From: a virus
Strand: one strand, 5' to 3'
IMG/VR virus record: IMGVR_UViG_3300017987_000388
Span: 1-22,473 of that record
Length of the DNA stretch: 22,473 nucleotides
Both the position numbers and the translations under genes were made by a program. The notes under the pieces were generated by a model, which was given only the letters and a program-made list of their open reading frames with translations, had not been told where the DNA came from and searched no databases. How positions within the stretch are numbered: position 1 is the stretch's first letter; each line of letters starts with the position of its first letter. Of this stretch, positions 1-7,178 are shown in pieces.

Positions 1-78
1 AGGGCCATTTATTTACCGAAAAACGTAAATCCAAATCCAAGCAAAAAAGACAAGCAAATACAAGTTGTTAAGCCATGA
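1..78 (+). CDS. Possible 3' end of an upstream gene (partial), A-rich
   Basis: The first 74 bases are much richer in A than the rest of the window. The frame starting at base 1 stays open for 25 codons and stops at a TGA that overlaps the next gene's ATG as ATGA, the tight coupling seen between later genes. The frame starting at base 3 is also open until a TAA at 69-71, so the reading frame is not certain. Alternatively this is an untranslated leader. I see no convincing promoter in it. No function can be proposed from so short a tail. Confidence 0.3.
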   Translation, partial: RAIYLPKNVNPNPSKKDKQIQVVKP

Positions 79-629
79 AGTCAGACCGGCCACATGTGAG
101 CAAAACGCCGAAAAAGGCCCCGAAAACGGCAAAACGGCGAGCAAAAACGACGGCCGCAAAAGCGACTCCGGCGGCGTCGAAAAGAACGGCCAAGCCGAAG
201 GCGAAAACCAAGGCAAAGAAGGCTGCTGAGGACAAGCCGAAGCGTGGCCCTGGGCGCCCTCGTATCCATCCGCCGAAGGATCCGAACGCCCCGAAGCCGA
301 AGCGCGGGCGACCTCGCAAGCACAACTACGACGATGTCTTTGCCGCACTCGAGGACCCGCCGAAGGACCCGCTTGAGCTGGCTGGCTGGTGCCAGTACGT
401 CGCCGCCAAAGCCCTCAAGGAGACCGTCGCCGGCCGTGGCAACCGCGAGATGAACCAGCAGATCCAGTCGCTCATCGGCGTGATCAATCGGTCGATCCCG
501 TTCGAGCGGCTGCGGCAGGCTGAGGCTCTCATCCGCAACGCGGCCGGGGCCAAGAAGCCGGCTCAGCGCAAGGGCCAGAAGGTCGTTGTGCGCGAGGCCA
601 AGCCAAAGAAGGGCCAACTCAGGAAGTGA
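75..629 (+). CDS. Basic AT-hook protein, putative small terminase subunit
   Basis: This 184-residue protein directly precedes the large terminase and overlaps its GTG start (GTGA at 626-629), the usual place of the small terminase subunit, which binds the packaging site and loads the large subunit. Residues 1-57 are a Lys/Ala/Pro/Thr-rich tail like histone H1. Two AT-hook cores follow, GRPRIH at 60-65 and RGRPRKH at 77-83, separated by PKDPNAPKPKR, which resembles the entry to HMG boxes. Residues 85-155 look helical and acidic-to-mixed, and could be the oligomerising part. The C-terminus is again Lys-rich. DNA binding is well supported by the motifs; the terminase role is inferred from position only. 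It could instead be a separate nucleoid-type protein. The start is the first ATG after upstream stops, with a weak ribosome site. Confidence 0.65.
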   Translation: MKSDRPHVSKTPKKAPKTAKRRAKTTAAKATPAASKRTAKPKAKTKAKKAAEDKPKRGPGRPRIHPPKDPNAPKPKRGRPRKHNYDDVFAALEDPPKDPLELAGWCQYVAAKALKETVAGRGNREMNQQIQSLIGVINRSIPFERLRQAEALIRNAAGAKKPAQRKGQKVVVREAKPKKGQLRK

Positions 630-2200
630 GCCGCGGCAGCCTACAGGGTCTCGCCGCCGAGCGCATCTACGCCGAGAAACTCGGCGGGCGCTACGTAGAT
701 CTCGCCATTGATCTGCGCACGGACAGCGAGGACAAGGATTGTCAAAGCCTGCTCGAGGTCGGCGGGCGCTGGGACAAGGAGGCCGGCGACTGGTGCGGCG
801 ACGCCGAGACCTGTGTGGTCTGGCACCTACAGGCGGCTCAATACGACGCGGCGCGGTGGTACGCGGATTGGCTAGCCGCCCACATCACCGGCGTCAACGA
901 TCCGGCGGCCGAGGCTATCAGCGCCCTATTCTACGGCGGGCGCCGCGGTGGTAAGTCGGATCTGGGCGTGCGCGCGCTGGCCATCTTCGCCGTTGCTGTG
1001 CAAGGGAGTCTGTGCTGGGCGATCAGCCCGACCCAAGAAGAGACCGACGAGCTCAAGCAGGTGCTCGACTCCACCCTGCCGCTGTCCTGGTATCAGTACA
1101 GCGAGAGCTCGGCGACCTACACGCTATGGAACGGCACGCGCATTCGGCTGATGTCTGGGTTCAAGCCGGCCAGTCTGAAGCGCGGCCGTGTCGATTTCTG
1201 GCTCATGAATGAGGGCCAAAGGTTCAACCGCGCCGCCTACCCAATCCTTGCTGCACCGCTCGCCGATGAGGGCGGCCTCGGGATCGTGACCGCCAACCCC
1301 CCAGACGAGCCGAAGGGCCGATGGGTGATGGACGTCCACGAGAAGGGCGACGTCGCCGGATGGCGCCTGTTCGAGTTCGACAACCGGAAGAACCGACACA
1401 CCGACTGGACGCTGCTCGAGCAGCTCAGGGATAACCCGGCCGTCTCCGCCGAAGAGTTCGAGCGCGAGATTATGGGTAAGTTCATCCCGATCGGTGATGT
1501 GGTCTTCCATGCCTGGAACGCCCGCGAGAACGTCCGCCCGGAGCCAGATCTCGGCCGCACCACGCCGGACTTCTGCAAGAAGCACCTCGGCCGAGCCTTC
1601 GAGCGGATCGCGGTCTGCGACTTTCAGATCCTGCCGCACATGGTCGCCACGATCTGGGAGACCTACCGCGGGCCAGACGGGACGGACCTGCTCTGGTGCG
1701 TCGATTGCGTCCTAGTCGAGAAGGGCGACGAGGACGACTTAATCGACGGCCTCGAAGCGCTTGGTCTGGATCCGGCGACGACGGCGGTCATCGGCGACGC
1801 GTCCGGTGAGTTCCAAGAGGGGAAGCGGACCCCGGGCCGTGGCAGCTTCGACCACTTTCGCAAGCGCGGATGGTCGCATCTCTACTACCCGGACGCGAAG
1901 ACGAAGAAGAACCCCGATATCATCGCGACCGTGCGCGTCGCCAACGGACTGATGCGTAACGCCGCCGGAGTCCGCCGCCTGTTCGTCTCCCCTGATAACC
2001 ACTACGTAATCGGCGCCTGCAGCAAATGGGCGATGCACAACGGCATGCCAAAGAAGAAAAGCCCGTACGCGCATATCGGCGACACTATTCGGTATTTCGT
2101 CTGGCGGTTCTTCCCGCGTCGTGCAGCTCGCAAGCGGTTCGAGTACAACAAGGTCGAGCGCAAGCGGAGCAAGCGTGAGCGCGATCTCGATTTGATCTGA
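626..2200 (+). CDS. Large terminase subunit (ATPase/nuclease), Mu gp28-like position
   Basis: This is the packaging motor that docks on the portal, pumps DNA with ATP and cuts it. The 524 residues show a Walker A motif GGRRGGKS at 104-111 and a Walker B-like strand FWLMNE at 191-196, in which Asn stands where Asp is most common, followed by the catalytic-type Glu196. The C-terminal RNase H-like nuclease has candidate acidic residues at Asp332 (VCDFQ), Asp391 (IGDASG) and Asp486 (HIGDTIRY). The HxxDxxRY ending is typical of terminases. The C-terminal tail is very basic (about 498-521). Start is GTG, overlapping the previous stop by four bases. Length is normal for the family. It is followed by a 35-base gap and the portal gene, the conserved order in tailed phages. 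Confidence 0.95.
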   Translation: MSRGSLQGLAAERIYAEKLGGRYVDLAIDLRTDSEDKDCQSLLEVGGRWDKEAGDWCGDAETCVVWHLQAAQYDAARWYADWLAAHITGVNDPAAEAISALFYGGRRGGKSDLGVRALAIFAVAVQGSLCWAISPTQEETDELKQVLDSTLPLSWYQYSESSATYTLWNGTRIRLMSGFKPASLKRGRVDFWLMNEGQRFNRAAYPILAAPLADEGGLGIVTANPPDEPKGRWVMDVHEKGDVAGWRLFEFDNRKNRHTDWTLLEQLRDNPAVSAEEFEREIMGKFIPIGDVVFHAWNARENVRPEPDLGRTTPDFCKKHLGRAFERIAVCDFQILPHMVATIWETYRGPDGTDLLWCVDCVLVEKGDEDDLIDGLEALGLDPATTAVIGDASGEFQEGKRTPGRGSFDHFRKRGWSHLYYPDAKTKKNPDIIATVRVANGLMRNAAGVRRLFVSPDNHYVIGACSKWAMHNGMPKKKSPYAHIGDTIRYFVWRFFPRRAARKRFEYNKVERKRSKRERDLDLI

Positions 2201-2201
2201 T

Positions 2202-2231
2202 TTGACGGATCTGGCCAGCGTGCTGTGGTGG
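2202..2231 (+). repeat. Dispersed near-identical 30-nt element, copy 1
   Basis: This lies in the short gap between the large terminase stop and the portal start. It matches 27 of 30 bases of 4101-4130, inside the protease gene, in direct orientation. Continuing the terminase frame past its stop would read a peptide with SGQRAVV, the same peptide the protease has at the second copy. Mismatches fall at offsets 7, 11 and 26. Its role is unknown; it may be a recombination relic. Confidence 0.6.
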
Positions 2232-2235
2232 CCAT

Positions 2236-3552
2236 GTGTTCCGCACGTACCGCCGAGGGTTGCCGCCACGTAATGGGCTAGCTGCCACAGAGCCGCGCCC
2301 GCTTCCGGCCTCGATGCCGCGTCGCCGGCAGGCAAGCCGCGTCGCAGAGATTGATCGCTACTCGGGTCACAGTGGCGTGGCCCTCGCTGTGAGCGGGCTA
2401 CTCGCCTCGTATCGCCTCGCTGATCAGGGCTACCCCGCTGATATGTGCGACATCTTCGAGGATCGAGTCGGGGCTGATGCGCATCTTCGGTCGCTCTACG
2501 AGAGACGCGTCGATGCAGTCGCTTGCTCCCCTTGGACAATCTCCGAGGGCGGTGACAGCGACGCGGACCGTGACGCAGCGAAGATGCTTGAAGACGCACT
2601 TCGCCGAGTCCCCAACTGGCTTGAGACGCTCGAACACCAACTCGCGAGCAACTTTTTCGGCTACTCGGGCTCCGAGGCCATATGGCAGCGCCGCGACGGC
2701 GTTGCCGCGCCGGTCTGGTTCGAGAACGTCCCACACCGTCGCTTCCGCTTCGGAGACGACGACGCCCCGCGCCTTCTGACCGCGACCGACAACGTCGACG
2801 GCGTCGAACTGGCGCCGGGCAAGTGGTGGTTCTCTGGGCGCGCAGGGCGGATCATGGCGGCGTCCGGCTTGTTCCGCACCGCGATGTGGTGGAGCCATTT
2901 CAAGACCCTTAGCATGAGGGACTGGCTCGTATTCGCTGGCCGCTTCGGGATCCCGTACGTGGCCGGCAAGTACTCTAGCGACGGGACGACGCCGCCAGAG
3001 GAGCGAGCAAAGCTCGAGCAGGCTGTCGCCGAGATTGGCAGCGACGGCTACGCGGTGTTCTCCGACGCCTGTGAGATCGCGATCCATGAAGCGAAGGCCG
3101 TCGGCGAGCAGCAGGTCCACGGCCTTCTAGTCAACGTCTGCGACAACCAGAACTCGAAGCTGATCGCAGGCGCCACACTGACGTCAGAGTCCGGCGGCAC
3201 GGGTTCGTGGGCGCTGGGCAAGGTCCATCAGGGCGCGTGGTTCCAGCTGCTGAACGGTGACGCGATGCGGCTGGCGAAGAGCTTCGAGGCTGCTATCGGC
3301 GCGCCGTTCGTCGCCTACAACGGGCTGAGCGCGCGCCCGCCGCGCCTAAAGATCCACCTCTCGCTCGACATCGGCGTAGCCGACCGCATCGATATCGCCG
3401 ACAAGGTCGTGAACAAGCTCGGGATGCCTGTTTCGCAGAGCCAAATCCGCGAGATGACGCAGCTCCGCGCGCCAAGTGGCGACGATGACTCGCTCGCAGG
3501 TCCGGCGCCAGAGCCGCAAGAAGACTCCGGAGGCGAAGATGAAACCGACTGA
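2236..3552 (+). CDS. Portal protein, DUF935 / Mu gp29-like
   Basis: The portal forms the dodecameric ring at the unique capsid vertex through which DNA enters and to which the neck attaches. The 438 residues match the DUF935 pattern. About 50-100 hold the region with IFEDRVGADAHLRSLYERR, 140-170 the FFGYSGSEAIW and ENVPHRRFRF segments, 218-245 the WWSHFKTLSMRDWLVFAGRFGIP block, and 300-332 the NQNSKLIAGATLT...WALGKVHQ block. The C-terminal 25 residues are acidic and Pro-rich. It is somewhat shorter than Mu gp29 (about 510). The GTG at 2236 has no strong ribosome site; an in-frame ATG at 2314 is an alternative that would remove 26 poorly conserved-looking residues. The 3' end overlaps the protease gene by 14 bases. 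Confidence 0.93.
   Translation: MFRTYRRGLPPRNGLAATEPRPLPASMPRRRQASRVAEIDRYSGHSGVALAVSGLLASYRLADQGYPADMCDIFEDRVGADAHLRSLYERRVDAVACSPWTISEGGDSDADRDAAKMLEDALRRVPNWLETLEHQLASNFFGYSGSEAIWQRRDGVAAPVWFENVPHRRFRFGDDDAPRLLTATDNVDGVELAPGKWWFSGRAGRIMAASGLFRTAMWWSHFKTLSMRDWLVFAGRFGIPYVAGKYSSDGTTPPEERAKLEQAVAEIGSDGYAVFSDACEIAIHEAKAVGEQQVHGLLVNVCDNQNSKLIAGATLTSESGGTGSWALGKVHQGAWFQLLNGDAMRLAKSFEAAIGAPFVAYNGLSARPPRLKIHLSLDIGVADRIDIADKVVNKLGMPVSQSQIREMTQLRAPSGDDDSLAGPAPEPQEDSGGEDETD
3529..3533 (+). promoter_or_regulatory. Ribosome binding site that decides the protease start
   Basis: GGAGG lies five bases before the ATG at 3539, inside the end of the portal gene. The longer in-frame GTG at 3476 and ATG at 3485 have no comparable site, so 3539 is preferred. 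The upstream extension would add 21 basic residues (RSQVRRQSRKK). Confidence 0.75.
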
Positions 3553-4819
3553 TATCCCTACAACGCTGGCGTGTGTCGGCGAGATCGTTGGCTTGTCCGT
3601 CGGCGGCAACAAGCTCAGCAAGACTGAGCGCAGGGAGCTCCTGCGCTCGCTAAGGCAGGGTGAGATCGTCGAGCTCGACGTCGAGGCGCTAGTGTTCCAC
3701 CAGCACTCGTCTCCGCTGCCGCTACCGATTGCTGAGGCCAAGAAAGCCAACGCCAACTTCCTGCGCTTCCGAGACGCAGACCTCGCCGCCCTTGCCAAGT
3801 CGTTCAAAGGGAAGCTGTTCCTCAAGGACCACAGCAGATCGTTCGACGACGTTGGCGGGAAGATCACCGCGAGCGAACTCGTCGAGAACGACGGCCGCTA
3901 CTCGTTTCGGCAGACCATTCACCTTATTCGGCCATGGGCTGCAGAGGCCGCGCTAGATGGCACCCTCGAGACCTTCTCCATAGGGTGGGCCCCAAAGAAG
4001 CGTAGCCACCGCGCAATACGTGGGTCGCTGTTGTGCTCAGTGTGCAATGGCCCGTGGCTATCCCGCGATTGCCCGCACATGCCAGGCGACGAGGTCCAAC
4101 TTGACGAATCGGGCCAGCGTGCTGTCGTGGAGCTCATATGCACGAGCGTCAAAGGCGCAGAGACCTCGGCGGTCCCGTTCCCAGCTGTAGATGGGACGCG
4201 AATCGATGAAGTCCGCGCGGCTTTGGCAGCAGTGAAGGCTGAAAACGCAAGCAAGGACAAAGACGAGATGAAGACGAGCGACATCGCCAAGAAGTTAGGT
4301 CTCGGAGAGGACGCCGACGAGGCCGCCGTCCTTGCCGAAGTGAAACGCCTCGCGGCAGCGAGTAAGGGCCAGGAAGCCCTGAGCACCGAGCTCGAAGCCG
4401 CACGCATCGCCTGCGAGTCCGCAAAGACCGCGCTCGCCGAGGTGACCGCGCAGCGCGCCGCTGAGCAGAAGGCTCGCGTTGACGCCGAAGTGGCGGCCCT
4501 GAAAGAAGGCGCACTGTCTAGCGGACTCTGGGAGCCTGGCAGCCGCAAGGAGGTCCTGTTCGACAAGCTCGCAACTCAGTCCGTCGAGAGCGCACGCGAG
4601 TTCGTCGAGTCGCTCGAGCCGACGATTCCTGTCGGCGCACCGCCGCAGTCCGTAGGGACGGCACCGCCGAAGCCGGCGGCAGGGTCCACCGACGCTTTGC
4701 TGCAGTCCGAATACGGCTGCGACGCGCTGCAACTCGCCGCCGCAAAGGCGCAGTTCAAGCAGCTCGGAATCACTGACGAAATGTTCGCCGCCCACGGCCA
4801 ACACAACTACGACGAGTAG
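3539..4819 (+). CDS. Prohead protease with C-terminal scaffold domain
   Basis: This 426-residue protein sits between portal and capsid genes, where phages encode the maturation protease that cleaves scaffold and capsid precursors inside the prohead. Numbered from the ATG at 3539, His98 (FLKDHSR) and Ser147 (LETFSIGW) sit in the contexts expected for the His and Ser of HK97/S78-type prohead proteases; positionally it is the counterpart of Mu gpI. Just after the serine strand is a cluster C166-x2-C169-x8-C178-x-H180 that could bind a metal. Residues from about 215 to 345 are Ala/Glu/Lys-rich and predicted coiled coil, typical of scaffold. A Pro-rich linker (about 362-382) leads to a compact C-terminus that would touch the shell. 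An internal start at 4268 likely yields the scaffold alone. Confidence 0.82.
   Translation: MKPTDIPTTLACVGEIVGLSVGGNKLSKTERRELLRSLRQGEIVELDVEALVFHQHSSPLPLPIAEAKKANANFLRFRDADLAALAKSFKGKLFLKDHSRSFDDVGGKITASELVENDGRYSFRQTIHLIRPWAAEAALDGTLETFSIGWAPKKRSHRAIRGSLLCSVCNGPWLSRDCPHMPGDEVQLDESGQRAVVELICTSVKGAETSAVPFPAVDGTRIDEVRAALAAVKAENASKDKDEMKTSDIAKKLGLGEDADEAAVLAEVKRLAAASKGQEALSTELEAARIACESAKTALAEVTAQRAAEQKARVDAEVAALKEGALSSGLWEPGSRKEVLFDKLATQSVESAREFVESLEPTIPVGAPPQSVGTAPPKPAAGSTDALLQSEYGCDALQLAAAKAQFKQLGITDEMFAAHGQHNYDE
4101..4130 (+). repeat. Dispersed near-identical 30-nt element, copy 2
   Basis: This lies within the protease gene, where it encodes LDESGQRAVV. It is identical to 2202-2231 at 27 of 30 positions, in the same orientation. 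Similarity does not visibly continue on either side. Confidence 0.6.
4268..4819 (+). CDS. Nested scaffold protein from an internal start
   Basis: An in-frame ATG at 4268 is preceded by AAGGA at 4253-4257, ten bases upstream. Translation from here gives 183 residues beginning MKTSDIAKKLGLG and covering only the Ala/Glu-rich coiled-coil and the C-terminal capsid-contact segment of the protease protein. Mu (I/Z) and lambda (C/Nu3) make scaffold in the same nested way. The boundary falls exactly where the protease fold ends, which supports the call. It remains an inference, since autocleavage of the full-length protein could give a similar product. Confidence 0.5.
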   Translation: MKTSDIAKKLGLGEDADEAAVLAEVKRLAAASKGQEALSTELEAARIACESAKTALAEVTAQRAAEQKARVDAEVAALKEGALSSGLWEPGSRKEVLFDKLATQSVESAREFVESLEPTIPVGAPPQSVGTAPPKPAAGSTDALLQSEYGCDALQLAAAKAQFKQLGITDEMFAAHGQHNYDE

Positions 4820-4831
4820 TAGGAGGCGCAG

Positions 4832-5866
4832 ATGACCGCTCTCGCAGCAGATCGCAACACGCGAAACAAACACACAGGGCGGAGCATCAGCCTTCTGGTT
4901 GCCGCTTCGACCACGATTTACAAGGGCGCTATCGTTTGCGTCAACACAACCGGCTACGCAGTAGCCGGGGCCAAGACGGCCGGCTACAAGGTCGTCGGTG
5001 TCGCTGAGGAGCAGGTCGATAACTCGGCGGGCTCCGACGGCGATCTGAGCGTGCGCGTCCGCAAGGGCGTGTTCGCGTTCAAGAACGACACCGATGCCGT
5101 GGCGCAGTCGCATATCGGGCGCCCGTGCTATGTCGTGGACGACCAGACTGTCGCCGACGAGGCCGAGGGTAGCTCGGTAGTCGCCGGTCTCGTCGAGGGC
5201 ATCGACGCCAACGATGAAATCTGGGTCTCCGTGATCGACGAGGCCATGGCCGCGTTGGCAGTCGCGAACTGCAACGCCGCTGTCGAGACCGTCACAAGCG
5301 GCGCGCTATCGCTGTACACCAAGACGAGCTTCATTTCGTGCACCGGCACGCAGGCCTATACCCTCGCGGCTGGCCTGTACCAGGGCCAAGAGAAGATCAT
5401 CAAGTGCTCGGTAGCGGCCTCGACTCCGGTAGGCACACTGACCCCGTCCACGTACGCCGACGGCACCACGATCGTCTTCAACTACGTTGGCCAGACTGCA
5501 CACCTGATCTGGGACGACACCAGCGGTTGGACCCGCGTCGATGCGCTGTATGGCGACCCGCGCGCCGCTGGCGCACCGGCAACGGTAACGACCGGCGCGA
5601 TCCCTGTCACGAACCTGGTCAGTTACGTCTCGGTCACCGGCACCGTAGCCTACACACTAGCCGATGGTCTCCATCAGGGGCAGCACAAGTACCTCTGGTG
5701 CACCGTCGCTGCGAGCACACCGGATGGCACCGTCACACCGGCCACATTCGCCGACGGCACCAGCATCACGCTGGACGCAGTTGACGAGTGGGTTCACCTC
5801 GTCTGGGACGACGCCAGCGGTTGGTATCTCGCACAGCCAGAGACGGGCGCAACAATCAACGCCTAA
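4832..5866 (+). CDS. Capsid decoration/cement-like protein with two C-terminal repeats
   Basis: This gene starts at an ATG five bases after AGGAGG (4821-4826) and lies between protease/scaffold and the major capsid gene, the place of decoration proteins. Residues 1-140 resemble DUF2190-type cement proteins: an ADRNTRNK start, a VVGVAEEQ strand, the VRVRKGVFAF strand and a final EIWVSVID strand. Residues 151-240 and 249-336 are two copies of a beta-rich domain sharing AYTLA-x-GL-x-QGQ, VAASTP-x-GT-x-TP, ADGT and a W-D-D-x-SGW ending. Such domains likely project from the capsid surface. The usual decoration protein is only about 110-150 residues, so the repeats are an addition. The exact fold of the repeats is not known to me. 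Confidence 0.75.
   Translation: MTALAADRNTRNKHTGRSISLLVAASTTIYKGAIVCVNTTGYAVAGAKTAGYKVVGVAEEQVDNSAGSDGDLSVRVRKGVFAFKNDTDAVAQSHIGRPCYVVDDQTVADEAEGSSVVAGLVEGIDANDEIWVSVIDEAMAALAVANCNAAVETVTSGALSLYTKTSFISCTGTQAYTLAAGLYQGQEKIIKCSVAASTPVGTLTPSTYADGTTIVFNYVGQTAHLIWDDTSGWTRVDALYGDPRAAGAPATVTTGAIPVTNLVSYVSVTGTVAYTLADGLHQGQHKYLWCTVAASTPDGTVTPATFADGTSITLDAVDEWVHLVWDDASGWYLAQPETGATINA
5282..5839 (+). repeat. Coding tandem repeat, two domains of about 88-90 residues
   Basis: Unit 1 spans 5282-5551 and unit 2 spans 5576-5839. The two encoded domains share most of their glycine, tryptophan and ADGT positions but have diverged at the DNA level, so this is an old domain duplication, not a recent one. Confidence 0.8.
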
Positions 5867-5893
5867 CCGCGGTGATCTCAAGGAGCACATGAC

Positions 5894-6826
5894 ATGGGCA
5901 AACGACTCGTAGACAACGCCAAGATCGCCGCCGCCCAGATCGGGTTCCAGACGGTTTTCAACGGCGCGCTGAAGTGGGCTGAAGAGCCGATCATGCAGCT
6001 CTCGATGCCGGTGACGAGTACCGGTAGCGAAGAGCAGTACAAGTGGCTCGGCTCCGTTCCTGGGATGGAGCGCTGGCTCGACGATCGCAAGATGTCGAAC
6101 CTGCGGGCCGAGAGCTTCACGCTCGAGAATCTCGATTGGTCAAACGGCCTCCGCGTCGACAAGAACGATATCCTTGACGACAAGCTCGGGATGGTCGAGC
6201 CGAGGATCCGCGAACTGGCCAACGTCGCCAGCAAGCATCCCGGCAAAATGCTCGCCGACCTACTGGTCAATGGCTTCGACGGTACCGTCGTTGATTGGTC
6301 CGATGGCAAGTCGTACGACGGCAAATACTTCTTTGCCGCTGACCACGTCGAGGGGGACGCTACCGGCCTCGACAATGTCGGCACCCCGGCGCTTGCGTAC
6401 GACGATTACCAGGCTGCCAGGATCGAGATGATGTCCCTCACAGACGAGAGCGGCGACTACCCGCTCGACATCAATCCCAACCTCCTCGTCGTCGGTCCGA
6501 GCAATGAGCGCACGGCGCTTGAGATCGTCAAGGCAGGTCTTCGCAACCCGGCATCGGACGCGGCCTCGATCGATAACGTCTACAAGGGCAGCGCCGACGT
6601 TATCGTCTCTCAGCGCCTCGTCGGCACCTATGCCAACTACTGGTTTCTTGCTGATGTCAGCAAGGCGATCAAGCCGCTCATCTTCCAGACGCGCGAACGC
6701 CCGACCTTCACCACGGATGAGTCGGATATGTTCAAGCGCAAAGAGATGCACTATGGCGTGGACGGTCGATACGCGGCCGGTTACGGCATGTGGCAACTGG
6801 CCTGGGGCTCCGACGGAACGACCTAG
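5894..6826 (+). CDS. Major capsid protein, Mu gpT-like
   Basis: This is the main shell subunit, 310 residues, close to Mu gpT in length. Family signatures include EQYKWLGSVPGMERW (47-61), a DLLVNGFDG helix end (122-130), the YDGKYFFAADH motif (141-151) that corresponds to YDGxxFFxxDH in gpT proteins, an NPNLLVVGP strand (194-202), KPLIFQTRERP (260-270) and the final YGVDGRYAAGYGMWQLAWGS. The fold is expected to be HK97-like. AAGGAG lies eight bases before the ATG. No long N-terminal delta domain is present, which agrees with a separate scaffold. Neighbours are the decoration gene upstream and a small connector gene two bases downstream. Confidence 0.93.
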   Translation: MGKRLVDNAKIAAAQIGFQTVFNGALKWAEEPIMQLSMPVTSTGSEEQYKWLGSVPGMERWLDDRKMSNLRAESFTLENLDWSNGLRVDKNDILDDKLGMVEPRIRELANVASKHPGKMLADLLVNGFDGTVVDWSDGKSYDGKYFFAADHVEGDATGLDNVGTPALAYDDYQAARIEMMSLTDESGDYPLDINPNLLVVGPSNERTALEIVKAGLRNPASDAASIDNVYKGSADVIVSQRLVGTYANYWFLADVSKAIKPLIFQTRERPTFTTDESDMFKRKEMHYGVDGRYAAGYGMWQLAWGSDGTT

Positions 6827-6828
6827 GC

Positions 6829-7176
6829 GTGAAACACCTCGGAGCAGATACGCGAGCCCTGCGAGTCGCAAAGGGCAAGCGCCTCAGACTCGGCCGGACC
6901 TTCGGCCGCGCAGGGATCACGTTCGGCGACGTGCCGAAGGTAATCCTACGTGACGAGGTCGGTGACCGCGTCTGCGAGATTCTGCTCAATGAGCGCGAGC
7001 TCGTCGTCGAAGAGCTCGCGCACGACCCAACCCAACCTGCTGCGGCGCCCGAGCCTCGCACCCCCCCCGTAGGGCTTGAGGCGCCGCGCAGGACTTCTCT
7101 CCCTGATGATACGCCGGCCAAGCCGGCACCTGCGAAAGCGAAGCGTCGGCGCAAGGCCTCCAAGCGGGGAGCCTAG
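6829..7176 (+). CDS. Small head protein of unknown function, Mu gp35 position
   Basis: This 115-residue protein starts at a GTG two bases after the capsid stop; a longer upstream ATG would overlap the capsid gene by 37 bases and is less likely. Residues 1-65 are a compact domain with LRLGRTFGRAGITFGD and a VILRDEVGDRVCEILLN stretch. Residues 68-115 are a Pro/Ala-rich linker ending in a very basic KAKRRRKASKRGA tail, probably disordered. In Mu-like genomes a short gene of this size lies between gpT and gp36. The reading frame is supported by tight spacing on both sides. The function is unknown; a minor head or neck role is inferred only from position. Confidence 0.7.
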   Translation: MKHLGADTRALRVAKGKRLRLGRTFGRAGITFGDVPKVILRDEVGDRVCEILLNERELVVEELAHDPTQPAAAPEPRTPPVGLEAPRRTSLPDDTPAKPAPAKAKRRRKASKRGA

Positions 7177-7178
7177 CG

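Noticed and set aside
2202-2235. TTGACG in the terminase-portal gap as a -35 promoter element
   Set aside because: No acceptable -10 sequence lies 16-19 bases downstream; the sequence is better viewed as part of the dispersed repeat.
1739-2734. Long open frame of 331 codons on the minus strand
   Set aside because: It spans the ends of the terminase and portal genes, is Arg/Ser-rich with no family motif, and is the usual shadow of GC-rich coding sequence.
3476-3538. Upstream GTG/ATG starts extending the protease by 21 residues
   Set aside because: They lack a ribosome site and overlap the portal by over 60 bases, while GGAGG precedes the ATG at 3539.
4295-5113. Minus-strand frame of 272 codons
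   Set aside because: Antisense to the scaffold and decoration genes, Leu/Arg/Val-rich and without recognisable domains or a ribosome site fitting a minus-strand operon.
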